From Taishania sp965247975 (GTDB taxonomy: Bacteria; Bacteroidota; Bacteroidia; Flavobacteriales_D; Crocinitomicaceae): 64,000 bases of DNA. Below, piece by piece: positions 25,999-34,535 of this stretch (position 1 is its first letter; each line of letters begins with the position of its first letter). Where the stretch lies: positions 496,001 to 560,000 of the forward strand of contig OZ252050.1 in NCBI GenBank assembly GCA_965247975.1, in the 5' to 3' direction. The notes beneath the pieces were generated by a model, which was given only the letters and a program-made list of their open reading frames with translations, made no database searches and was not told the DNA's origin. A program made the translations under genes and the position numbers.

Positions 25999-27378
25999 TT
26001 ATTTTTTCACTTTCTTCACTTCTGCTTCCAGCACAAAATCATACGTTTCTATTTCAACAAGATCTTTAAGCTTCGCTTGATTTTTAGATGAAATCGTTTT
26101 GCCATTTAATCGCGCAATGGAGTAACCACGTTTTAATACATTTTTGGGATTCAACAGCGCAATAGCTCTTGACAATTGTTCCAAGGAATTTGAGCTTTTT
26201 TCAATATATTGCATTGAATTTTGCGATAAAAATACCTTTGTATCTTCGAAGTATTGATTTTGATCTACCAAAAAACGACGTGTATTTTGCTTCAATTCTT
26301 TGTGAATAAATTGAATGCGTTCGCGGTTTCGATCAATGCTTAAATCGGTTTTTGCATGCAGTTTTCGACTCGCTTGGACCAAGTTGTTTTTGTGAAATTG
26401 CACATTGTGTTTCACATGATTCTTGAAATTTTTCACTTCATGGTTGAACGAAATTTTTTCTTGCTCTATCAATTGAAACGCAGCTTTTTTTATCAAATCG
26501 CCGGCACGTTGAACGGGCTCGCTCATTTCATGAAATGCTTGAATCAAGAAATCAGCCAGTTCGGTGGGTGTTATGGCATGACGAAAAGCAACCATTTCTG
26601 CCACCGTTAAATTGGTGGAATGACCTATTCCAGTCAAAATGGGCAACGGAAATAAGGTAATTGCTTTGCAAAGATCGAAATGATTGTAACATGACAAACC
26701 AACTTCGCCGCCGCCTCCACGTACAATCACCACCAAATCAAAATGATCCTTTACTTTTTCAATGCGTTTCAATTGTTCGATGATAGAATCAATGGCAACA
26801 TCTCCTTGCAAGTAGGCTGGAAACAACATCGAGAAAAAAGCATATCCCCACGGATTTTGGTCCAACACTTTCATGAAATCAGACAAACCTTTGCTTGTGT
26901 CGGCCGAAATGATGGCAATGCGCTGAGGCAATAATGGAAAATTCAAATTTTGATTTAAATTCAATAAGCCTTCTTTATTCAAACGCAGCAAGGTTTCTTG
27001 ACGCTCACGTTGCAATTCTCCAAGCGAATAATTTGGGTCGATGTCCAAAATTTGCAAACTCATTCCAAACGTTTCGTTGAAGGAGATTTTCACAAGCATC
27101 AGCAACGTTGTTCCTTCTTTGAGCGGTTCTTTTGCAATTTCAATAAACTGTTTGTTAATGCGTTGCAAATTGGGTTTCCAAATGGAACCACTGATTTGTG
27201 CCAACACTTTACCATCTTCTTTTTGAACCAATTCAGGAAACGCATGTCCACTTGGGTACAAGTTCATTTTGTGCATTTCTGCCTTCACCCAATAATTTTG
27301 TTGATAGCGTTCTTCAATCGTTTTTTTGATGGAAGAAACAACTTGTTTTAAGGTAAATATTTGACGATTCTCGGACAC
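25999..27378 (-). CDS. xseA: Exodeoxyribonuclease VII large subunit
   Basis: A 459-residue catalytic subunit of exonuclease VII, which degrades single-stranded DNA to oligonucleotides. The N-terminal OB fold (about 1-110, KAEMHKMNLYPSGH) is followed by the nuclease core with IAIISADTSKGLSDF, VVIVRGGGGEVGLSCYN, LPILTGIGH and ATPTELAD-like AITPTELADFL. The C-terminal coiled coil ends with KNVLKRGYSIARLNG. The start codon is GTG at 27378. The small subunit gene xseB, usually adjacent, is not found on either side. The gene is convergent with the toxin and only 12 bases from it. Confidence 0.94.
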   Translation of the reverse strand: MSENRQIFTLKQVVSSIKKTIEERYQQNYWVKAEMHKMNLYPSGHAFPELVQKEDGKVLAQISGSIWKPNLQRINKQFIEIAKEPLKEGTTLLMLVKISFNETFGMSLQILDIDPNYSLGELQRERQETLLRLNKEGLLNLNQNLNFPLLPQRIAIISADTSKGLSDFMKVLDQNPWGYAFFSMLFPAYLQGDVAIDSIIEQLKRIEKVKDHFDLVVIVRGGGGEVGLSCYNHFDLCKAITLFPLPILTGIGHSTNLTVAEMVAFRHAITPTELADFLIQAFHEMSEPVQRAGDLIKKAAFQLIEQEKISFNHEVKNFKNHVKHNVQFHKNNLVQASRKLHAKTDLSIDRNRERIQFIHKELKQNTRRFLVDQNQYFEDTKVFLSQNSMQYIEKSSNSLEQLSRAIALLNPKNVLKRGYSIARLNGKTISSKNQAKLKDLVEIETYDFVLEAEVKKVKK

Positions 27379-27394
27379 AGAATTTTTTTTGCTT

Positions 27395-27814
27395 CTACCA
27401 ATTAATTATAATTCTTCCATTGCTTGGCGATTCATTATTGATAATAATTTGCTCGTTTTGAATTTTCTTTTCGGAACGAGATGCAAAAACAAGTTTAAGT
27501 TCCTCTTTTTTCTTTACGATTTTGTAAACACATGCAACTGGAGCATTATCTTTTGCCCCTGGAGTTGCTATTTGAAGCATCTTTTTTTCAATTTGGGGAA
27601 TGCTTGCATCTTCAAATATGATTTTCAAATTCACATAATCTTTGTTCGTATTTGTAACTTGAATATTGCTCATCGGCTCATTATTCATGGTTCTGCCATC
27701 AATGATTAACGTAAATTTCAACCCATCTTCGGAATAAATTTCTAAGTCATGTGCAATTTGGCCATAGACAAACGAGGAGAATAAAAGGCCTAGCACAAAA
27801 AACAATTTTTTCAT
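27395..27814 (-). CDS. Small secreted protein, paralogue of the DUF4476 protein N-terminal domain
   Basis: A 139-residue exported protein with a signal peptide (1-18, FVYGQ). The mature part matches the first domain of the protein at 1339-2490 in order of motifs: DLEIYSEDGLKFTLIIDG versus DLVFFSNLGEKFYVVLNG, NNEP.SN versus QKPESN, and VYKIVKKKEELKL versus TYRIINKKGEHKL. It lacks the Thr-rich linker and the DUF4476 domain. Function is unknown. It lies 16 bases upstream of xseA on the same strand and may share its transcript. Confidence 0.72.
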   Translation of the reverse strand: MKKLFFVLGLLFSSFVYGQIAHDLEIYSEDGLKFTLIIDGRTMNNEPMSNIQVTNTNKDYVNLKIIFEDASIPQIEKKMLQIATPGAKDNAPVACVYKIVKKKEELKLVFASRSEKKIQNEQIIINNESPSNGRIIINW

Positions 27815-27867
27815 AATGCATTTTTATTTAAAGATACAATTTTTTGAAAGCCTAGTCATCATTAACA

Positions 27868-28022
27868 TATTTTGAAAAACAACTCCGAAGGAGTGTCATG
27901 TTTGTAATGGCGTGTGAAAGCACGCCAAGATATAAATGATTTTGTTTTGTTTTGGCGTGTGTTTTTGGTTAAAACCATGCCAAAACAACTTTAAATGAAC
28001 TAGAAAAGCAAGCGTTTTTTTT
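27868..28022. repeat. Structured intergenic repeat, copy 1
   Basis: About 155 bp that recurs at 29851-30004 in the same orientation. The near-identical core is 27868-27992. It can fold into three hairpins: CTCC-GAA-GGAG (27883-27893), TGGCGTG/CACGCCA (27908-27927) and a 13-bp stem with arms at 27947-27959 and 27976-27988 (TTGTTTTGGCGTG/CATGCCAAAACAA). It ends with a T run at about 28015-28022. It lies just downstream of the ABC permease stop and upstream of the small secreted protein gene. It encodes no protein. Confidence 0.88.
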
Positions 28023-28060
28023 ACATAAAACACTTTTTAGTCGTTACAGATTTTTAGCTC

Positions 28061-28855
28061 TTACATATCCCGTGATTTCAACTTCCAATAAGAAATGGAA
28101 TAAAACAAAAGCATGAAAAACAAGGAAATAGACACCACTTGCCAAGTTTCAAATTGGATGAATTTTTCGCCAGCATCTTGCTCCATCCCAACAATCAATT
28201 GCTCCAAAAAAGGTATAGGAGTGAGCTTCGCAAAATTCTTAAACGGAAAAAAGGCATATACGATTTGCGGAATGAAAAAACTGATTATCAACTCTAAAAT
28301 GATTGCGCCATAAAAAATGATCAAACTCAAAGCAGACCTTTTGATGAGGATGGATAGCAAAAATGCAAAAGAGAAATAACAAAGTGATTGAACAAAGAAC
28401 AATCCAACGTAATGTATGTTTGAATACAAGTCTACATTGGCACTTTGTGTTAACCCAAAGACAAGTCCCACAAGAAAGACGTAAAATGTTACGAAAAGCG
28501 AAAGTCCCAAAATGACTAAGAACTTTGAAAAAATGACTTGTTGCTTCGTTAAACCATCAATGACATGTTGGCGCATGGTCCGATTTGTAAATTCATTTGT
28601 GGTCAACACAACGATTATAACACTTAGAAATAGATTGAAGTAACTTCCGGAATAAGTAACAAATCGCCAAACTGTTGGAAACGACCACAAGGTTTTTGTG
28701 TCTGGCATAATCTCAATTTGGCGGTTAATGTTTCCAAACCACAAGTTCATGACCCACATCCACAAAGGCAAGAGAATCATGTATAATAAGATGATCCAAG
28801 TAAAAGCTCGAAGCTTTTTAACTTTAATCCATTCGATTGATAATAACTGCTTCAT
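28061..28855 (-). CDS. ABC-2 type transporter permease
   Basis: A 264-residue inner membrane protein with about six membrane segments (for example 18-36, 70-90, 108-130, 150-170, 178-200 and 240-258), typical of ABC-2 exporter permeases. TTNEFTNRTMRQHVIDGLTKQQ after the second segment is the usual coupling region. It pairs with the ATPase upstream (ATGA overlap). The substrate is unknown; such pairs export lipids, peptides or antibiotics, or serve gliding (GldA/GldF type). Confidence 0.87.
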   Translation of the reverse strand: MKQLLSIEWIKVKKLRAFTWIILLYMILLPLWMWVMNLWFGNINRQIEIMPDTKTLWSFPTVWRFVTYSGSYFNLFLSVIIVVLTTNEFTNRTMRQHVIDGLTKQQVIFSKFLVILGLSLFVTFYVFLVGLVFGLTQSANVDLYSNIHYVGLFFVQSLCYFSFAFLLSILIKRSALSLIIFYGAIILELIISFFIPQIVYAFFPFKNFAKLTPIPFLEQLIVGMEQDAGEKFIQFETWQVVSISLFFMLLFYSISYWKLKSRDM

Positions 28856-29742
28856 TTGATTATGTCTAAAAATGCGGTTTCTAATGATTGCTTTTTGATG
28901 TATATTTCATCACAATAAATGCCTGATTCTGCTAATAATTTGTTCAGATCAGCGCTAGAAATCAAAGCGCCATTTACTGTAATTTCAATGGCTGATTGTG
29001 CTTTGAAAGTCAAGTTATTGGACACAACAATGGTTTTAATTTTCTCAATTTCTTGACTGCGCACATGAATGGATTCTCGGTCGCCAATAATATTTTTAAG
29101 CGAGTCTGTTTTCAAGATTTTGCCAAAGCGCATGATGCTCACTTTGGTACAAATTTTTTCCATTTCGTCCAAAATGTGGGAAGCCAAAATGATTGTTTTT
29201 CCTTCTTTCGCTAAATTCTGAATAAGTGTTCGAATGTCTGCAATTCCGAGTGGATCTAATCCATTTGTTGGTTCATCGAAAACTAAAACTTCAGGATCGG
29301 ATAACAAAGTAGCTGCGATTGCCAATCGTTGTTTCATCCCAAGGGAATAGGTTTTGAATTTGGATTTTGCACGAGCGGATAAATCAACGATTTTTAAAAC
29401 ACGATTGATGGCTTCCTCTTCGTTTTCAATTTTTCGAATACGAGCAACGATGCGCAGATTATCCTTGGCATTCATGTACGGATAGAAATTTGGAGTCTCC
29501 AGCATGGCGCCAATTCGCAATCGATTTTTGTCTGAAGCCCCATTCTCAAACCAGCTGAATGAGCCTCCGCTTGCTTTTAAAATCCCAAGCAAAATTCCTA
29601 ACGTCGTTGTTTTACCGCTTCCATTTGGACCAAGAATTCCATAAATCTCTCCTTTTTTGACTTCGAAAGAAATATCGTCTACTGCTCGAACATTTTTGTA
29701 GTTCTTTCGCAAGTTGGTCACTTTCAAGAGTGTTTCATTCAT
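28852..29742 (-). CDS. ABC transporter ATP-binding protein
   Basis: A 296-residue ATPase of the CcmA/NatA-like exporter class. It has the Walker A motif GPNGSGKTT at about residues 38-46, Q-loop region METPNFYPY, signature YSLGMKQRL at about 133-141, Walker B VLVFDEPTNGLDP at about 152-164 and H-loop ASHILDE. The C-terminal extension (about 225-296) is a regulatory domain. It drives the permease encoded directly downstream with a 4-base overlap. The two-gene operon is flanked by the two intergenic repeats. Confidence 0.92.
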   Translation of the reverse strand: MNETLLKVTNLRKNYKNVRAVDDISFEVKKGEIYGILGPNGSGKTTTLGILLGILKASGGSFSWFENGASDKNRLRIGAMLETPNFYPYMNAKDNLRIVARIRKIENEEEAINRVLKIVDLSARAKSKFKTYSLGMKQRLAIAATLLSDPEVLVFDEPTNGLDPLGIADIRTLIQNLAKEGKTIILASHILDEMEKICTKVSIMRFGKILKTDSLKNIIGDRESIHVRSQEIEKIKTIVVSNNLTFKAQSAIEITVNGALISSADLNKLLAESGIYCDEIYIKKQSLETAFLDIIK

Positions 29743-29850
29743 AACCTTCGTTTTGTCAAATGTAATGTTGTTTAAAAGAAAAGTAACAGAAAAAGGATGA
29801 AAGGTGATTTGAATTGGTTTAGTGTTTTAATTGATTGGTCAGAATAAACG

Positions 29851-30004
29851 TATTTTGAAAAACAACTCCGAAGGAGTGTCATATTCGTAATGGCGTGCAT
29901 TAGCGCGCCATGGGCTAAATGATTTTGTTTTGTTTTGGCGTGTGTTTTTGATTAAAACCATGCCAAAACAACTTGGTAAATCTTAGAATGCAAGTGTTTT
30001 TATT
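29851..30004. repeat. Structured intergenic repeat, copy 2
   Basis: Second copy of the element at 27868-28022, in the same orientation and offset by 1983 bp. The core up to about 29974 is close to identical. The middle hairpin differs in sequence (TGGCGTGC/GCGCGCCA instead of TGGCGTGT/GCACGCCA) but keeps its pairing, which suggests the structure is selected. The 13-bp stem TTGTTTTGGCGTG/CATGCCAAAACAA is unchanged. Confidence 0.88.
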
Positions 30005-30058
30005 AAATGAAATTAAATCTCTCACAATTTTCAATCCCTCAAAATTCGATCAAATTTC

Positions 30059-30066
30059 TAACTTTG
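30059..30066 (+). promoter_or_regulatory. Putative -7 promoter element of pgk
   Basis: TAACTTTG, a perfect TAnnTTTG match, 18 bases before the start codon, which predicts a leader of about 12 bases. No -33 TTG is seen at the ideal spacing. Confidence 0.45.
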
Positions 30067-30084
30067 TTCTACAAATGATAGAGC

Positions 30085-31275
30085 ATGAAAGCAATTCAAA
30101 CGTATGATTTTTCTGGTAAACGCGCATTAATCCGTGTAGATTTTAATGTACCACTCAACAAAGAAACTTTTGAAGTAACCGACGATACGCGCATTAGAGC
30201 GGCCATTCCAACCATTCAGCATGTGTTGAGTCATGGTGGAAGTGTTGTGTTGATGTCGCACCTCGGAAGACCAAACGGAGTGGAGGAGAAATATTCTTTA
30301 AAACATATTTTGGCGCACACTTCAAAATTGCTTGGAGTTGATGTGAAATTTGCCGATGATTGCATTGGGGCTTCGAGCTATGAAATGAGCTCCAATTTGA
30401 AACCAGGAGAAGTGTTGATGCTGGAGAACGTACGTTTTTACAAACAAGAAACAGCAGGTACAGAAAGTTTTGCCGAAGGATTAGCGAAGCACGGAGATGT
30501 TTATATCAATGATGCATTTGGAACGGCACATCGTGCGCATGCAAGCACAACAGTCGTGGCAAATTATTTTCCAAACGATAAAATGTTTGGTTATTTGCTC
30601 GAAGCAGAAATCAAAAGTGTTGACCGCGTTTTAAATAGCCACGACAAGCCACTTACGGCAATTGTTGGTGGAGCAAAAGTGTCATCGAAAATCACCATCA
30701 TCGAGCGACTTTTAGAAAAAGTAGATAACTTGATTATTGGTGGAGGAATGGCCTACACATTTGTGAAAGCACAAGGCGGACACGTTGGTAACTCGTTGGT
30801 GGAAGATGAATTTTTGCCTCTAGCATTGAAAATTATTGCTGACGCGAAAAGCCGTGGAGTGAATTTGTACATTCCTGTAGATACCATCATTGCGGATAAA
30901 TTTGATAACGATGCAAACCGTCAAGAAGTTGCCATTGATCAAATTCCAGCAGGTTGGATGGGTTTGGACACAGGTAAACAAACCTCACTTGATTGCAAGA
31001 AAATAATTGTTGACTCTAAATTAATTCTTTGGAATGGTCCAATGGGCGTTTTTGAAATGGAAAACTTCCAACAAGGTACGAAAGATGTTGCAGAGGCGAT
31101 CGTTGAGGCAACAGAGAAAGGAGCTTTTTCTTTAATTGGTGGTGGAGATTCCGTGGCTGCGATCAACAAATTTGGGTTGGCTGATAAAGTATCTTACGTA
31201 TCTACAGGCGGCGGCGCAATGTTGGAATATTTGGAAGGAATTGAATTGCCAGGGATTAAGGCGATTAAATCTTAA
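30085..31275 (+). CDS. pgk: Phosphoglycerate kinase
   Basis: A 396-residue cytoplasmic glycolytic enzyme catalysing 1,3-bisphosphoglycerate + ADP to 3-phosphoglycerate + ATP. It has the N-terminal substrate motif RALIRVDFNVPL, SHLGRPNG, the basic-patch region VLMLENVRF, NDAFGTAHRAHAST, the interdomain segment AIVGGAKVSSKI and the C-terminal nucleotide-binding GGGDSVAA with STGGGAMLEYLEG. The length is typical. It is followed 30 bases downstream by a small secreted protein gene. Confidence 0.98.
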   Translation: MKAIQTYDFSGKRALIRVDFNVPLNKETFEVTDDTRIRAAIPTIQHVLSHGGSVVLMSHLGRPNGVEEKYSLKHILAHTSKLLGVDVKFADDCIGASSYEMSSNLKPGEVLMLENVRFYKQETAGTESFAEGLAKHGDVYINDAFGTAHRAHASTTVVANYFPNDKMFGYLLEAEIKSVDRVLNSHDKPLTAIVGGAKVSSKITIIERLLEKVDNLIIGGGMAYTFVKAQGGHVGNSLVEDEFLPLALKIIADAKSRGVNLYIPVDTIIADKFDNDANRQEVAIDQIPAGWMGLDTGKQTSLDCKKIIVDSKLILWNGPMGVFEMENFQQGTKDVAEAIVEATEKGAFSLIGGGDSVAAINKFGLADKVSYVSTGGGAMLEYLEGIELPGIKAIKS

Positions 31276-31304
31276 AGAGTATTTGACTTGGATATTTTAA
31301 ACGA

Positions 31305-32273
31305 ATGAAGATTTTTATAATTGTATTTTTTGTGTTCATCTCTTATTGGGGCAATTCGCAGGATTTCCCGAATTATTTAAATGCAAATACGGTTACAACA
31401 ATTGCTTATTGGGAATTGGGAGAAGAAAGAAAATATCATGTAACAGCATCTCAAGAAATTGCCAAAGGAACAAAATCTAAAACTGCTAAAAATGATGTGA
31501 GTTATGACATTTCATTAAATGTTGTGCAACAGGCTGATAGTTTTTATGTTATTGACTTGGTTTATTCTAATTATAATATTCCCACGGAATTGAAAGCAAT
31601 GGAACTCATGGAAGAGCTAATTGAAATTTCGGAAGGAATCAAAATTCGTTATAAGATAAATGAACTGGGTCAATTTGTAACTATCTTGAATAAAGTTGAA
31701 TTGATAAAAACGCTCAAAAATCAAATGAAAATTTTGAAAGGAAAGCTTCAAACCGTTTATCCAGATAACGAGGATGTGAAAAAAATGTTGACATCAGCCT
31801 TTGAATCATTCGAACAAACATATTTGAAAGTTGAGAATGTAGATGCTCTTTACAGTCAGGATTTATTGGCGATTCACGGAATGTATGGATTTGAGTTGAA
31901 ATTGAATGAAAGCGTAGATTTAGAAATGGACTATATGGTTATGAATGACATTGAAGTAGGAGGTGAAGCTAAATTGAAGGTTAATTCAATCAACAAATCA
32001 ACAGATTCTTTCCATTTTTCAATTGTTGAACGACCGAATAAAGAACAAATGAGTGGATATTTGAACCAAATTGTTTCGGTGTTAGCTGATGCTGCACCGA
32101 AAGAAAAATTGAATATTTCAAATTTTGAGTACGATATAAAAACAACGACAAAATATGTAATGGAATTGTCAACAGGATGGTTGAAATCCATTAACATTGT
32201 TCAAAATATTGAAGGCACCTTCGAAAACGAAACTAGCAAGATGACAAAAAAGCGATCAATCATTGCGTTTTGA
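31305..32273 (+). CDS. Secreted protein of unknown function
   Basis: A 322-residue exported protein with a signal peptide (about 1-18, GNSQ). I do not recognise a family. The mature protein is rich in Lys and Glu with alternating beta strands (YHVTASQEI, VSYDISLNVV, FYVIDLVYSNY) and a central helical, charged region (LIKTLKNQMKILKGKLQ). That pattern is reminiscent of lipid-binding or DUF-type periplasmic proteins, but no motif supports a name. It sits 30 bases after pgk, so it may be co-transcribed with it. There are no Cys residues in the mature part. Confidence 0.7.
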   Translation: MKIFIIVFFVFISYWGNSQDFPNYLNANTVTTIAYWELGEERKYHVTASQEIAKGTKSKTAKNDVSYDISLNVVQQADSFYVIDLVYSNYNIPTELKAMELMEELIEISEGIKIRYKINELGQFVTILNKVELIKTLKNQMKILKGKLQTVYPDNEDVKKMLTSAFESFEQTYLKVENVDALYSQDLLAIHGMYGFELKLNESVDLEMDYMVMNDIEVGGEAKLKVNSINKSTDSFHFSIVERPNKEQMSGYLNQIVSVLADAAPKEKLNISNFEYDIKTTTKYVMELSTGWLKSINIVQNIEGTFENETSKMTKKRSIIAF

Positions 32274-32336
32274 TATCTTTGAACTACTTCAATTCAAACA
32301 ATTAACAGTTATTGTAAGTTTTAAAAAAAGTAAAAG

Positions 32337-32366
32337 TTGTGGAAAGAACTGTTATAATTATCTTTA
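32337..32366 (+). promoter_or_regulatory. Promoter of metF
   Basis: TTG at 32337-32339, a 19-base spacer and TATCTTTA at 32359-32366 match the Bacteroidota -33/-7 arrangement with one mismatch in the last base. The start codon is 19 bases further on. Confidence 0.5.
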
Positions 32367-32384
32367 TCCACTTTATAATTTAGA

Positions 32385-33335
32385 ATGAAAGTTACCGATC
32401 ACATAAAAGCTTCCAAAAGTACCTTGTTCTCTTTTGAGATTTTGCCCCCATTAAAAGGAAAAAGCATTCAGTCCATTTATGATGGAATTGATCCCTTGAT
32501 GGAGTTTGGTCCGAAGTTCATTAATGTTACCTATCACCGTGAGGAATTTATTTACAAAGAACGTGAGAATGGCTTATTGGAAAAAATAGCAATTCGTAAG
32601 CGACCTGGAACAGTTGGGATTTGTGCGGCGATTATGAATAAATACGATGTTGATGCTGTTCCACACTTAATTTGTGGTGGATTCTCACGTGAAGAAACCG
32701 AAAACGCGTTGATTGATTTGCAATTTTTGGGCATTGATAACGTTCTGGCGCTGCGTGGTGATTCCATAAAAACAGAAGCAAATTTTAGACCGCACAAAGA
32801 TGGTCATGCGTATGCGAAGGATTTAATTGTCCAAATCAATGAAATGAATGAGGGCAAATACATCATGGATGATGTGCATTTGGAACCAACAAATTTTTGC
32901 ATTGGTGCGGCTGGTTATCCCGAAAAGCATTTCGAAGCAATGAATTTAACAACTGATTTATTGCATTTAAAGGCAAAGGTAGATGCTGGCGCAGAATACA
33001 TTGTCACTCAAATGTTCTTTGACAATTCAAAGTATTTTGCATTTGTGGAAGCGTGCAGAAATATTGGGATTACCGTGCCAATTATTCCAGGATTAAAACC
33101 CATCAAGTCTTTGAATCACATTTCTTTTTTGCCAAAGTTTTTTAACATCGATTATCCAGATGATTTGTCTACTGAATTATTGAAATGCAAAACCAGTAAG
33201 GATGTTGAGCAACTCGGAATTGAATGGGGAATTCAACAATCGAAAGAATTAAAGGAAAATGGAGTACCTTGCATCCATTATTATACCATGTCAAACTCTT
33301 CGTCTGTAAAGGCGATCGCTAAAGAAATTTTCTGA
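32385..33335 (+). CDS. metF: Methylenetetrahydrofolate reductase
   Basis: A 316-residue flavoprotein that reduces 5,10-methylene-THF to 5-methyl-THF for methionine synthesis. TIM-barrel motifs include FSFEILPP (catalytic Glu), FINVTYHREE, LALRGD, IGAAGYPEKH (substrate binding) and TQMFFDNSKYFAFVE. The length is slightly longer than E. coli MetF, as usual for the phylum. The stop overlaps the next start by one base (TGATG). Confidence 0.95.
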   Translation: MKVTDHIKASKSTLFSFEILPPLKGKSIQSIYDGIDPLMEFGPKFINVTYHREEFIYKERENGLLEKIAIRKRPGTVGICAAIMNKYDVDAVPHLICGGFSREETENALIDLQFLGIDNVLALRGDSIKTEANFRPHKDGHAYAKDLIVQINEMNEGKYIMDDVHLEPTNFCIGAAGYPEKHFEAMNLTTDLLHLKAKVDAGAEYIVTQMFFDNSKYFAFVEACRNIGITVPIIPGLKPIKSLNHISFLPKFFNIDYPDDLSTELLKCKTSKDVEQLGIEWGIQQSKELKENGVPCIHYYTMSNSSSVKAIAKEIF

Positions 33336-33874
33336 TGAAATATATACTTTTATTTTCACTAATTGCCGTTTCAACGTTTTCATTTGGACAAAAAGCAAAG
33401 TTTAAATTAACAAATGCATTGGTCGTAGGTCAAATCGACAAACCTGAAGAGCGATATGCTTTGGAAGGAGCGTTGACTAATTTATTGGTTCAAAATGGAG
33501 TGAAATCAGCACCTTCTTTGAATTTTTTGAAAGTGGGAGGTGACTCAAAAATCTTGGCTTCTGATTCCATGATGCTCAAAATGAAGGAGCAAGGATTTGA
33601 CACTTACATCATTGCAAATGTTAGAGGTTATGACCGTAAATTTAAACCAACGAATAGCAAAGATCAATTGGTTGACGTCCTTGGTCAAGGAAGTTTACAC
33701 GAATTGTATCGTATGGACATTGTTTCGATCACATTTGAATTTTCGTTTTACCGTAATGGACAATTTATTGGCAGCGATTTAGTGAAATTGGGGAATATCT
33801 CCGACCGCGAATCTGTTCTCAAACGTTTCAGTAAAAGAGTAGATAAACGGATCAGTAAAAAATGGAAACTATAA
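33335..33874 (+). CDS. Secreted protein of unknown function
   Basis: A 179-residue exported protein with a signal peptide (1-18, FSFGQ). I do not recognise it. The mature protein contains alpha/beta stretches such as FKLTNALVVGQIDKPEERYALEGALTN and MKEQGFDTYIIANVRGYDRK, which resemble Bacteroidota proteins with a periplasmic regulator-like fold, without a diagnostic motif. Its start overlaps the metF stop by one base, so it is translationally coupled. No function is implied. Confidence 0.68.
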   Translation: MKYILLFSLIAVSTFSFGQKAKFKLTNALVVGQIDKPEERYALEGALTNLLVQNGVKSAPSLNFLKVGGDSKILASDSMMLKMKEQGFDTYIIANVRGYDRKFKPTNSKDQLVDVLGQGSLHELYRMDIVSITFEFSFYRNGQFIGSDLVKLGNISDRESVLKRFSKRVDKRISKKWKL

Positions 33875-33892
33875 TTTTTTAAAATAATCACA

Positions 33893-34258
33893 ATGAAAAA
33901 TGTATTTACACTAAAAAACCTAGGTTGGTTATTTTCAATCCTTTTAGGTGCTTTCTTAACATTGAGTGCTGTTATGAAATTAATGGGAGGTGAAGAAGTA
34001 AAAGCAATGTTTGCTTTGAATAATATGGAAGGCTGGCATTTGATTATTGGAGTGGGAGAGCTTGTTTCTGTTTTGTTGTTCATTTTACCAAGAACACTAG
34101 GTTTGGGAACTGTTCTTCTAAGCGGTTACATGGGCGGCGCGATTATGTTTCACATGTCAAGTGCAATACCTGAAATGAAAGATTTTATGGCACCAGCCAT
34201 TATTTTGGTAGTGATCTGGATTGCCGCTGCATTGCGTGGTTTGAAGTTAGTGGGATAA
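33893..34258 (+). CDS. DoxX-like small membrane protein
   Basis: A 121-residue inner membrane protein with four hydrophobic segments (about 9-28, 46-63, 67-85 and 97-115). The pattern LLGAFLTLSAVMKLMG and MEGWHLIIGVGELVSVLLFILPRT..LGTVLLSGYMGGAI is typical of the DoxX/DUF4870-like quinone-interacting family. Homologues have been linked to redox stress or respiratory-chain roles, but none is firmly established for this small type. It lies 18 bases after the preceding gene. Confidence 0.78.
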   Translation: MKNVFTLKNLGWLFSILLGAFLTLSAVMKLMGGEEVKAMFALNNMEGWHLIIGVGELVSVLLFILPRTLGLGTVLLSGYMGGAIMFHMSSAIPEMKDFMAPAIILVVIWIAAALRGLKLVG

Positions 34259-34481
34259 TTGCTCCTTTTTATAGTTGATTCGGTTAAAGCGAATTAATCG
34301 GTATTCTTGTCGACAAAGATAGAACATTACCGACACATTCAATAGTGTCAAATCATCGAATGAATTTCCGTTTATTATAATTGGCATTTTAATGATATTT
34401 ATTGATAACTAGAGTCAATAGTATTCGATTGTGAAGTCCAATTACTTTTAAAATCATTTATTTTTCTTTTTTAAATGCAAA

Positions 34482-34510
34482 TTGGTTTTAGGTTAAATTT
34501 TCTATATTTA
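34482..34510 (+). promoter_or_regulatory. Candidate promoter of the MORN/DUF3857 operon
   Basis: TTG at 34482-34484, an 18-base spacer and TATATTTA at 34503-34510 fit the Bacteroidota promoter with one mismatch. Upstream, the 34259-34480 intergenic stretch is AT-rich and holds a 10-bp palindrome TTGTCGACAA at 34307-34316 but no gene. Confidence 0.42.
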
Positions 34511-34535
34511 TTCCCGTTTATAAAAATTTAGCCTA

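Larger units (their letters stand above)
29743..30084. other. Gene-free stretch of 342 bp holding repeat copy 2 and the pgk promoter
   Basis: No coding frame is seen. The first about 100 bases are AT-rich and should contain the promoter of the minus-strand ABC operon. Then comes repeat copy 2 (29851-30004), then the -7 element of pgk (30059-30066). Confidence 0.7.

Noticed and set aside
28061..29742. ABC operon as a transposon cargo
   Set aside because: No transposase, target-site duplication or terminal inverted repeats are visible; only direct intergenic repeats flank it.
34301..34349. Palindrome TTGTCGACAA and a nearby GACAC/GTGTC stem as a terminator or operator
   Set aside because: There is no T run after the stem and no second copy; the palindrome is short enough to occur by chance.
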